Of a stretch of 64,000 bases of DNA, positions 24,061 to 34,153 are shown piece after piece. Within the stretch, counting starts at the first letter, position 1. The number at the start of each line of letters is the position of its first letter. The DNA lies in assembly GCF_001039355.2 (NCBI RefSeq), contig NW_019775778.1, forward strand, positions 77,318 to 141,317, read 5' to 3'. The notes under the pieces were generated by a model. It was not told the origin of the DNA. It ran no database searches and saw nothing but the letters and a program-made list of their open reading frames with translations. The translations under genes were made by a program, and so were the position numbers. This stretch comes from Lingula anatina. Lineage: Eukaryota; Brachiopoda; Lingulata; Lingulida; Lingulidae.

Positions 24061-27000
24061 AGATTATGATGCCAAGTTAACTATTAATATGTTATATTGG
24101 ACACAGGGACGGAAAATTGTTCGGTTCTGCTTCGTTATGCTTGCTATACTGCTTTTTTTTTTCGCCTAACTTATCTGGACAGAGAAGAATTTCATCAGCT
24201 GTGTTATAATTCCCTGATGAATATGTTCTGCTAGACATCGAAATATTGGAGGTAAAAACTTTTTCAATATTAAGCTGTTGACTGAAGAAACATTACTATA
24301 TTCTTATAACTTATCTGGAAAAAGGAAAAGAATTGCACATCCCACAGCTAAACAGCTGCGTACAGTAGGTCAGAAAACGTGGCTATATTAATGATTAGCG
24401 TGCTAAATGTTGTCACTAACAATGGTTCTTCCCACATATTTGTTCCCTCATTCACGCTCGATAAACTCTTGTTTTTATAAATATGGCACTATTTGTAGAT
24501 GCTTATCTACATTTCGTTAATAAAATATTGAGATGGACCTGTGGCATGTGCTGCGCCGAATACCACGAACTAATGGAATTATGTCAAGACTTCACAATGT
24601 TATAATCATTCAAAATAAATGTGAAAGATGAATCTGTTTTACTAAATGGCTGTTGAAAAAGTCACTTATAACCAATTAAATCTTGTTGTGCAGTGATGAT
24701 CATTAATTGCATTATACCCCCGATACGTGAGTGAAATGTAACTAACTTTATTGTTCGAAATAGCTCGGCTATGCCAGAAATTAGTTTATGTTAGCTGCCA
24801 GTTGTAAAAAGCCTTTATCTCTATTATATTGGAGGATAGGCGTCGTGAGCTGACTGTGCTTAAACCCTTGTTTTAGCTTTCATATTTATCTGTAAGGTAG
24901 CTGTAAATCAACTGATTATCAATGCCATAAGGTGGATAATACAAAAAAAGGATTTTTATAAGATGATATTAAGTGTTTATATGGTTTTACAGGGAAAGTG
25001 TTTTTAATATGGTCAGCTTAATTGAAAAATGAGCCCATTTCCAATAATCACCCACCTTGAAGAAATGGTATTGATTAATAAATAAAAAAGAAAGAAACAG
25101 CTGAGGCATGCTGAAAGCCATAGGCTCAAAGTCACGCTGTAAACACGTTTCCTGATAAAAGAACACATAATTCAAATTCACTCTTGTTATGAAGAACCAG
25201 ACAACCAGTAACACTAAGGAAATTTCATTTTAATGTGTTTTACAACAGGAATAGAGTAATTTTCGCAATTGCGTTTCGCAATTCCTAAAATACACACGAT
25301 TAAATCTTTGTGTCATGCGTGCTGGTTCACAAGTTTACAATGTCCCTTAGGATAAAATAACACGTGAACAAACGTCAATTTTATACCATTTCAGATCGCT
25401 TTCGAGAAGGCAAAAAATATCAAAATTGCATACTAACGAATGGCAAAAGCGACCTCGTGGCTTTCATCTATGGTGTACATGTACTTTTGTCTACTATAGG
25501 CGATAATAAACTGGATCATCTGGTGTCTAGAAAACGTTATTCAAACATTTGTTCTCAGACTTACATTACTTTAATTCCATGTTTGTAGCGTCGACAAAGA
25601 TACTGAAGATATCAAAGAGTCCTAAATCATTTAACAGATAATGCCTGTTAAATGCACCAGCATTTAACGGAGATTGCATAATTTACAGATGTTTGACAAC
25701 ATAATGGCAAAATGGCTAGCTCCTAACAAGAGTGCGTTACGTACCTTTTATAAAACGGCCTCGGAGATTGAACAAAACCCGTAATGACGCATAGGCGTTT
25801 CAAGTCCTTGGAAAATGGTCAGACGATTCAATAACCAACTGTTTATGCATTACCTTTGAATAGAGTTTCCAAGAATGACTTCAAAGCATCCTCATTCATT
25901 TAGATAGATACAGGTATAAAGCTGAAATAATATAACAGAGGGCCAATCTGAAAATAATATTGGAAAGCTCAGGAGACCATTCGAGGAAAATAGACCAACT
26001 GGTATGTTACAATATCAAAGATTCTCTTTCAGAAACATATTTAGGAAAATCTGGTTATTTAAAGGCGCCATGGGCCTCTGCTCGAGATAGCCCCCAGATG
26101 CTGAGTGCTTTGGGAAAAGGAATGATGGAATTATATAAGATGATTTTTCTTATAAAACCATTGCAGGCTACCAAAGTGAAAAAAGAGGAAAAAAGAAAAA
26201 CCGAAGCAGCTTAATAAAACAGGATACACAGGATACATCAAATATGCTAAGATTGGCCACGTATATACATATTTTACCAATTAACAAGGGAATACGTACA
26301 CTTTACAAATAAAAAAGCATTCGTACCACTCAAATAGTCACTGAATTTGCCAATCACGATGTCAGTAAGCCGCTTTGCCAGATAAAGACATTTTTAATTT
26401 GACCTAGCTGTCAAGCCATACTATTGGATGTTGTTATTTGATTGGAAACACCGCAAGCAGCGTTGGTATAAAATGTTCGCTACCTGGCGAAAGCGCAGTG
26501 AGAGGACGTTTTGCAATCGCGCTTTTACCGGAAAGCAGCCTAACTGGAAGTCAAGGTTAAAAAGAAATATTAATTTATCATTTACTGCGACTCGCAATCC
26601 CGAGAGAGAGAGCACGGACGTGGCTTTCTTTTATTTCTATCATTTTATGCAGTGTCAATCGTGTGTGACGCATCATTAAACAATTTTTGCAGTCATTGCC
26701 GGTCGATCCGCGAGTTGGCAACCAGAAAACACATTATTGGCGACAAGTCTCTCTGAGAATAGCACGTAGGACATGACAGAATAATGAATGAATAATGAGT
26801 TAGTGGCAGGTATTATTCCACCAGCGTCTTTTGGGGCATTTTGATATGTTGGAAAGGATTGACGCCAGAGAAATCAGTTAAGTTCAATTGGTTGTTGAAC
26901 AATTGTGCAAAGACACAGTGCAGAACACTTACAGAATATTTTCATCTGAACCAATGTGGCATATTTGAAGATAATTCCACTGTGCTGGTAGGTGAGGCAT

Positions 27001-27275
27001 TTTTTCTGTCATGTAAATTAGTTTAACAGACGAAAGATTTTCAAACCAAGCAACATAGGATATGTTGCCGCAATAAGCTTCGCCTGTCTATGAAGAGGGG
27101 TAAGAAATTGTGTACGGTTTATTTGGGTGTTTATTTTCAAAAAAAACATTTTTGCTCACCCTTGTTGTTCAATCTAACAACTCCAATAGAAAAGTAAGTT
27201 TTTCCCGTTGGCAAAAACGTTTTTCTTTCGAATGAATTACATGTAGTCGTTGATCCACGACATGTGGCGTGGTGG

Positions 27276-27872
27276 ACTGGGTTTCCATACCTAGATCGAT
27301 CTAAATGGATCGATCCACCTCCAGGGTTTCTCACTAATTTGCAATCAACTTAATAGGCCTAGATCTCTGTCACGCCTACTGAGGCCGCTAAGGGGTAATT
27401 AAAGGGATAATAACTCTTCGTATGAGGTCTATATTTTACAATAAAAACATTGTGAATAACTCATAGAAATATAATATATTCTGTTTTACGACAAAAACAG
27501 CAGTTATAGCTATTATTCTGATATCTGAGCTAGTCTTTAGACCGCGTAACCTCCATCGATGGCTATACTCTGTTATAATCTCTTAAGAGATTTTAACAAA
27601 AAACCCAAACTTTTTAGAAAAAAAAAAAACAGGGACTAACTTTGAATGTAAAAAATGGAATCATTAACCATTGGTAAGTATGGGAAATTGTTGTTTACTC
27701 TAGGAAAATTCATTTTTGGCCAAAACGAAGAGTTATTATCCCTTTAATTATCGTTAAGCAGCTCCAGTAGGCGTGCCAGACATCTTAACCGCTTAAGCTG
27801 AAAGCAATTTAGCGAAAAACCCCTCTGAGATGGATCGATCCTGTTAGATCCATCTTGGTATGGGAACCCAGT
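27276..27872. mobile_element. Diverged foldback element with a second transposon nested inside
   Basis: Outer termini ACTGGGTTTCCATACC and GGTATGGGAACCCAGT are inverted repeats with one mismatch. Inside them are variants of the GATCGATC-family interior (CTAATTTGCAATCA, CACGCCTACTG and their complements), showing a common origin with copies such as 23727-23951. The middle is interrupted at 27403-27743 by an unrelated inverted-repeat element. Confidence 0.8.
27403..27743. mobile_element. Nested TTAA-flanked inverted-repeat element, copy 1
   Basis: Termini AGGGATAATAACTCTTCG and CGAAGAGTTATTATCCCT are perfect 18-bp inverted repeats. TTAA flanks both ends (27399-27402, 27744-27747), the duplication used by piggyBac-type transposases. 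About 341 bp, non-coding. A diverged relative at 56360-56666 shares the words CCAAACTTTTTAGA, GACTAACTTTGAATGT and ATTGGTAAGTATGGGAAA. Confidence 0.82.
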
Positions 27873-28295
27873 GTCATATCTGTAATTACCCCTCTATAGC
27901 GTCGAGTATGAATATTGAAAGCTCTTGTATAAGCTACACGTACGTTAGAATTATAAATGAAAGTACTATGCAATTGTTTGTGAATGCCGAACTCGCCAAA
28001 CTTGAGAACTTATGCATAACAAATATTTTCAAAATCGTCCAAGTATTTTATGAAGCCATCTGTGTACTAACGACGTACTACTCATTAGGTTAGCCCGCCC
28101 ATTGCGTGTGACATAGGGAAGATCGTTTTCTGTGATTTTTATTTCCATCCACCCATGACGTTGACATTTGAGAGTGGTCAAGTCTGATAATGGAAGAATA
28201 GAGTCGTTCTGCATTAGAACTACACACGAACAATACTTTTTTACATTAGTATATTGGTGCAGCCAAGTGTGGAAAAATTAAAACGTTTTGTGATT

Positions 28296-28330
<35 letters not shown>

Positions 28331-28332
28331 TT
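28296..28332 (+). repeat. (TTTA)n microsatellite
   Basis: About nine uninterrupted TTTA/TTAT units, followed by a GTTT run and a splice acceptor-like TTTCAG at about 28345-28350. Confidence 0.95.
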
Positions 28333-28556
28333 TTTTGTTTGTTTGTTTCAGCAGTTGACCAAGCCACAAACCGACGGTGACGAGAAGCCTCAATTTTATA
28401 AAGGTCTTAAATTTAACCCAGCCTTGAAACCAATTACCGCCCGCATTACGACTGACCTACATGTACAACTAACTCAATTAATCTACCTTCAATCACATTT
28501 CCTGCAATTGGACAGCACGAGACAACAGTGGTCATTTGAAGCGCAAACATTCGACC

Positions 28557-29726
28557 ATGAATTCCGACATTTTGACCGTTATTTTTGATGATGCTTCTTG
28601 GAATGATTCAAACGGGTTCAAGTCCTTGGTAAACGGATCAAATAGATCAACCCCGATATGGGACGAAGCTGAAAGGACTTCTGCAGAAGCGCTACTATCC
28701 GGCAGCCGGATCGGGATGCTTCCCGTGGCTCTCCTTGGTTTGATTGGCAATCTGCTAATTCTTATCCTTGTCACGCGCAGTGACGTGGTGAAAAAGTATC
28801 CATTGTCCGTTTACTTGTCCGCCCTCGCCGTCGGTGACTTCATTTTCTGCCTAGATCTACTGCGCTGGTACCTTGAGTGGGCGGACCTGATTCCCAAGGA
28901 TTGGGGAGACGTCTATTGTGCCATCACGAACTTTTTGGGTCATTTTGCAATTGGTCTCTCTCACTGGACGATATTATGTATTTCCCTGGATAGAATGGTT
29001 CGTGTGGCGTTTCCCTTTAAAGCCAAGACTCTGCTGACGATGAAACTCGCGCGGATTGTTGTCGTCGTGGTGGTGTTCGGCGTGGGCCTACCAAACATTC
29101 CCCATTTTGTTTTCGACCACCAAGTGCCCGTGGATAACACCACGTGGATGTGCTGGACATTACAAACAGATACAATAGGCCCGTTATATTATAACCTGAT
29201 GAGAATCTTAATAGAAACTCCACCCGTGATCCTGGTGATCTTCGTTAACTGTATAACGGTCTTCAAACTGCGTTCCCACTGGAGTAAAATGAAAAAAGAA
29301 GGCATCAAGGAAAACTGGAACCAGAAACGCGGTAATCTTCACATGGAGGAGACGGCCTTGACCGTTACCTTGGTAGTCAACGGAACCCTCTTCGTTGTCT
29401 TGGAAACGCCATACTCGGTGACGGAGTTCGTGGCTCATTACAGATCAACGGATGACATCAGTGCACTTCCGTACATGTTTGCCACTGTGTTCAAATTGGT
29501 CAGCGGCGTCGATCACACCTGCAACTTTTTCGTCTACATCATTGGGTCAGCCATGATGAGGAGGGAGTTCATTGCCATGTTCCGGTGCCCTGAGAAAGCT
29601 GATGGTACCATGAAGACGGAGTGCCACACTAACACAATTCCGGTTATTGTGCATCCTAATTCTGTCGACGATGACACCGTGGCCAGTAGCAGCTTTTCTT
29701 TGTCATCCACAAACACGCGACTGTAG
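28557..29726 (+). CDS. Class A (rhodopsin-like) G-protein-coupled receptor, orphan, peptide-receptor-like
   Basis: Intronless coding region of 389 residues, predicted seven-pass plasma-membrane receptor. The N terminus has Asn glycosylation sites (N16, N26, N29). TM1 carries GLIGN (N65), TM2 LSALAVGD (D94), C121 opens TM3 and pairs with C199 of loop 2. TM3 ends LDRMVRV (DRM at 145-147, a DRY variant). TM5 has TPP (221-223). TM6 reads VVNGTLFVVLETP, with LETP (282-285) where many class A receptors have CWxP. TM7 ends NFFVY (323-327) where NPxxY is usual, followed by MMRREF. The tail is Ser-rich. TM4 lacks the usual Trp. The layout resembles invertebrate neuropeptide (for example FMRFamide-like) receptors; the ligand cannot be named. 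The start is the first Met after an in-frame upstream TTG; an acceptor-like site near 28350 suggests a 5' UTR intron. Confidence 0.9.
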   Translation: MNSDILTVIFDDASWNDSNGFKSLVNGSNRSTPIWDEAERTSAEALLSGSRIGMLPVALLGLIGNLLILILVTRSDVVKKYPLSVYLSALAVGDFIFCLDLLRWYLEWADLIPKDWGDVYCAITNFLGHFAIGLSHWTILCISLDRMVRVAFPFKAKTLLTMKLARIVVVVVVFGVGLPNIPHFVFDHQVPVDNTTWMCWTLQTDTIGPLYYNLMRILIETPPVILVIFVNCITVFKLRSHWSKMKKEGIKENWNQKRGNLHMEETALTVTLVVNGTLFVVLETPYSVTEFVAHYRSTDDISALPYMFATVFKLVSGVDHTCNFFVYIIGSAMMRREFIAMFRCPEKADGTMKTECHTNTIPVIVHPNSVDDDTVASSSFSLSSTNTRL

Positions 29727-29813
29727 TACAGACACCTTCGAAAACGTTCCATACGGAACAGTCTGAATGTAGTACAGAAACCTTCTAAAACGTTCCAGAC
29801 GGAACAGTCTGAA
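29722..29813 (+). repeat. Tandem 46-bp duplication across the GPCR stop codon
   Basis: Units 29722-29767 and 29768-29813 differ at only three or four positions. Each contains a palindromic core GTTCCatacGGAAC or GTTCCagacGGAAC. The first unit includes the TAG stop at 29724-29726, so the repeat begins at the end of the coding sequence and fills the start of the 3' UTR. Confidence 0.9.
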
Positions 29814-30064
29814 TGCAGTCGATACCAAGGAGCAACTGGCCCCAATAGTTTTGACTTTTTTTTAAAGTTAAAGAAATGAAAGATGTTATTTTTATCATTT
29901 AATTACATCATTCTTATAACATAACACAGCTGATGAAATTCTTCTCTGACTGAAAGAAATGACAATTCATTAATGTTTTTATTGTATATTATTGATAGAA
30001 CTATTCAGTGAAAGCAAGGCCCATATTTCCCTATCCTCTACCAGGTGGTAGATTATATAGGGAA

Positions 30065-30250
30065 CTAGAAAAGCACTCCGAGAGCGCAGACCTCCGCCAA
30101 GGCAGCATTTTTTAAAATTATTATTGATTATTGATTATTGATCCGGATCACCTCCAAAAACTAATCATCTCTTCCTTGGCCCACTTCAGACAGTTCCTGA
30201 AAATTTCATCAAAATCGGTCAATAACTTTTTGAGTTATGTTGATGACAAA
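30065..30250 (+). repeat. Dispersed repeat with CCTCCGCCAAGG start, copy 1
   Basis: Shares with 35881-36117 the start CTAGAAAAGCACTCCGAGAG, the word ATCCGGATCACC, and the phrase GAAAATTTCATCAAAATCGG with CTTTTTGAGTTATG. It is truncated at the right compared with the other copy, which ends in the reverse complement CCTTGGCGGAGGT. Confidence 0.85.
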
Positions 30251-31304
30251 CAATCTATTTATCTAAAGATACATGTATATCTGTGAATATCCTGTGAAAA
30301 GTGGCCCTGATAGAGGGTAAAATTTCCCCAGGCAGATTTTAAAAAGGTTATGAATTTAAACTGTTATTAAATGGTGTTTTTAAACGTAGAACTGTTAAGA
30401 TGGCGACAGATGTCTTTGAAAGAAGAGAGTTATCAAATAGATCGTGTTATTTAGTATTAGAGAAAACATGCAAATGGCAGAGGGATTTGGCGTAGTAGGG
30501 AAAATTGATTTGTTTTACATTCCAGCATGCGGTTTTGCGTGAACTTTTGGTGTGAAAATGGATTATATTTAGAAGCGGAGATAGTCATGCAAATGCCAGA
30601 GGGATTTTTCTTACAGAAGAACATTAGATTTGTTTTTCATTCTATAATTTGAAATTATATATCCTTAGTATTTTTGTGCCGCGGTTTAGAAACGTCGCCT
30701 TTATGAATTTGTATTATTAACCGCAATTGTGCATACAGACGTAGCCGCAACTAATCAGGCTTGTGCAATCTATTGTAAAGCGTGTGTTATATCTTTATAT
30801 AGCAGAAAATGAATCCAAGCTTTAAATTACATTGTTCTTTCTTAATCACCCTGAAATACCCTGTCTAAAACGGGCTTTTCCTCTACGAATCCAAAAAGTG
30901 AATCAGAAATCAGAAACTAAGAACTCTAAAATTAGATCTATATATCATAATAGCATCAACGGATTTGGAAAGGGTAAGTGCAAAAGGAACAAGCATTGAA
31001 TTTTCCATGGATTTATTTTACTGTGTAAAGGTTTTAGCTGTCATTGCGTGTTTTTAAAGTGGCTGAAATTTGCAAATAACAATATATTAATTAAATTCCA
31101 AGTCTGCAAAATAAAGAATTTTTTATGCTATAAACAAAAAATCGAATGTAAACATACGTCATTGTAGAATTGTTTTAATCATTTGTGGAAACGATTACAC
31201 ACCGATGCTCAAAGATGTTCAATGCCCCCCCCCCCCCCTTTGCTTTCTGAAAAAAAATCACACCAATGGTCCTCTCCTGAAATTTTGATTTTGACTAGCT
31301 GAAT

Positions 31305-31480
31305 CATAGTTCTAAACCGTGCCAAATGGCACCATTCGCCCTCTAAACTCTAAAATACCAGTAATTTTCGGGGACCTTAAGCGGGCTCCGAACCCCACGC
31401 CAAGGGGGGGGGGGGGAGGGGGAGGAGGATCGGCTTTGCATCCACGAACCCCCCCTTCAAATAATCCTGGATCCACCCCT
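31305..31480 (+). repeat. Dispersed repeat, uninterrupted copy
   Basis: Same family as 23690-24060 but without the MITE. It carries ATGGCACCATTCGCCCTCTAA, CGAACCCCACGCCAAGG, a G-rich run and AAATAATCCTGGATCC. Confidence 0.75.
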
Positions 31481-31767
31481 GTACAGGATTGTTCAAATGT
31501 CGCTAAAACCTTCGTGCATGTACACAGCGTCACATATCACTATTTAGAGATAACCTACATGGCATGGGACAAGTAACAACTATGAACCATGGTTATTTTC
31601 AGCAGGGAAGGTTAGAAGGACTCACCAATCATTTGATCGGTAAATAATTATATCATTTGACGATAAGCGTCAGGCCATCAACCCAAAGGTACTCCCCCTC
31701 CCACTTCACAGATAAATTATTTGCCATACAACTCCCCCATTTTTAACAAGTATTGCCATAAAGTTTT

Positions 31768-32150
31768 CGACCGGATAGCCTTGTGGTTAGAGTGTCCGCC
31801 TCTGTAGCGTGCCAGCAGAATGTGGGGTCGACCAGCCCTTTAAATATACCATGTTTATAAACGTTACCTACTGTCTCCTTGCTAGGCACCCAGCACTCAG
31901 GGGTTGAAGCAGGGTCCCTTGTCTGACAGAGAAAGAGATTGTTAGCAAGATAGCTTTCAGCGCCTCATACGGCTCAATCGGTTGTGACCTCCACAGGGAG
32001 GCGAGATTGTCCCAGTATGTAATGGCCAGACGTCTGAACTATTCTTGTATACTGCACTATACCGCACTGTATTTATATATACTTCACATAATTGTACAAT
32101 CCAGCTACTTTTAGTTGCAAATAAACTTTATTATAATTATTACTATACTC
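31768..32150 (+). mobile_element. tRNA-derived SINE-like element
   Basis: The head contains an A-box-like GGTTAGAGTG and, about 50 bases on, a B-box-like GGGGTCGACC (about 31826-31835), the spacing of a tRNA promoter. The body continues through TACTGCACTATACCGCACTG and ends in an A/T-rich AATAAACTTTATTATAATT tail. The tRNA part does not fold as a full modern tRNA. A tRNA-derived SINE is the most likely reading. Confidence 0.6.
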
Positions 32151-34153
32151 GATCTTTTCAATGGGTAAAAATTAAAGAAATTTCAAATTCGTTTGCCAGC
32201 TGGCTTTGACAGACAGTTCTGAATTCTCCAAAAAACAGAGCAATGTAAAATAATGATGGAAGGCACTGAAAATGGCTTACTTTTGTCAAATTTATACCAG
32301 TGCAACAATGTCATAACATATATTATTAATCTCTCATAACGGTAAATATAAAATATACCAATCAATTAACTCATGAAATGAAGTCTTTGATTAATCTTAG
32401 TGTGCAATATACGTCTGTTGGAAATTGCGATTTACTGAAATGACAAAATAATTGAAAAGAAGTAAAAAGAGGGATCAGACTCACAATTTAACGTCAAAAT
32501 TGTGAGTAAAATAAATATAATATATACCAAATAAAGACCAAATATGAAATATTTGTGTGAGAAAAAGATGCCTAGAAAAATTCGCAAATGAATGTTCTTC
32601 TAAAAGTGTTATCTATCTGAGGAAGTTGTGGAATGGTTAAGAAGGCGAGTGATTTAAACCCTATTTCTTGTAAATTTCCTTTAAGCAGAAAACTAAGAAA
32701 GTAAAGGAAGTGGAGAAAAAAATTAATCAGGTGATTTACTGAAAACATATTTGCTCAGTTGACATAAATACTGTTCAGGAATAACCCCTTAAATAAATAC
32801 AATTTTATAATAAGTTTTATGAGATTTATCTTCACAAGTGCCATTAACATTGTACTTCCTTGTGCTCTGATTTCCTAAAAGAAATGAAACATCAGCCCAG
32901 AATGCCGAACCAATATTTTCTTTTCGATAAATCCGATTATCAAGCCCTGCGCTGTCCATCGTTTTTCTTCTGGAAAATTGCTAAACATAAATGTATGCAG
33001 GTCCACATGAGGAAATACCCCAAAAGTTAATTCAGTTTAAAGTTAAAAGTGAATGATTCGAGCGACTTTTCTTCTTTTGCTTTTTTTCTCTTTTTCTTTT
33101 CAATATTTCATATTACATTTTAGAAAAATGTTTATCGATATTTCCAACCCAGTCCCACCGCGAAAAAGAAAACAATTTTCGGTGAATATTACATAATGAT
33201 GTATTATTACCGTATCAGCTTGATCGATTTATCTCTCCTTTCCCGTATTTATTTTGTACGAAGGGTTATTAGGGGGAGATGTGTCCACAGAAGTACGCGT
33301 ATAATTCCATATCTTATCTAAAATGCCCACAGCGGAGATAGCACTGCATTGTAGAACCTCTTCCCGTCCAAAAATTTTGTCAAAGCTGCCTGCAGATTTG
33401 TGTCCACTAGGAATTTTTTTCCTCAGGCACATGATCAGTGGCGTTAATTCTTCTGTTTTTTTTTTTTTACTATGCAGATCAACTTTTACAATTTTTCAGT
33501 GATTGAATTTTTAAGGACAACAAATATTACATTTGGCGAGACATTTAGGTCCAACTGTGGTTGCATGTATTTAAAGGAAGTTCATTCAATATAGTGTGAA
33601 AATGGGTTCTTTGTGCTTACCTAGGGAGGGGGGGGGCTGTTAGTTTAATAATTAATATCAGATCTTTTTTTTCTATATTTAACGAGGAACAGTGGCTGTT
33701 TTTATCAATCTTTCTATTTGTGCGCGTGTGTTTGGATGTGTTTGTGTCCGCATAATGAAACTTGGGACCACTATACATAATGCATAATGTGTCCAAAAGT
33801 GAAATAAACAGATAAAATTAAGAAAATCAAATAGACAATATCATGTCATAAGCAAGGCGTGTCCGTAAAACCCCTACTTGAGATAAAGAATAACATAACC
33901 CCCTACCCATTAATTTCCGGTGACTAAAATATCCAGACTTCCTTATTGTGAGTTTTTCCTTGCTACCCTGGGTCTTATAAATGGCGTGGCCAAAAATCTC
34001 AGACACTAACTGTCCTGCCAAGTAGAGAGCCGTCCAAGATATAGCATCTTATTCATTGCTACTGATCCCATAAATTGTTGAACGTCTGCAGCAGATTTAC
34101 CCGAGGTAAAAGCAAAATCAGATTATCCTCCGCCGAAATCAAAGCCTCATCAA

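Larger units (their letters stand above)
21583..28556. other. Gene-poor, repeat-rich spacer between INTS13 and the GPCR gene
   Basis: About 7 kb with no coding exon I can support. Contents in order: a purine-rich tract (22488-22558), a TG run (22629-22645), a TAG repeat (23260-23309), a MITE inside another repeat (23690-24060), unremarkable AT-rich DNA to about 27.2 kb, a nested transposon (27276-27872) and a TTTA repeat (28296-28332). Short open frames near 25960-26214 and 26428-26679 resemble no family I know and lack splice or start support. A TATAAAA-like word with nearby CCAAT/ATTGG motifs occurs at 26405-26475, a weak candidate distal promoter for the GPCR gene. Confidence 0.45.
29814..34153. 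other. Spacer between the GPCR and IL-17-like genes
   Basis: About 4.3 kb without recognised coding exons. It contains two dispersed repeats (30065-30250, 31305-31480), a tRNA-derived SINE-like element (31768-32150), C and G runs, and otherwise AT-rich DNA. Confidence 0.5.

Noticed and set aside
25960-26679. Two small plus-strand frames of 83-84 residues
   Set aside because: No recognisable family, no supporting splice sites, the first begins at a non-ATG codon, and composition looks like random AT-rich sequence.
31768-31840. Functional tRNA gene
   Set aside because: A- and B-box-like words are present but no full cloverleaf can be drawn, and the downstream body is SINE-like.
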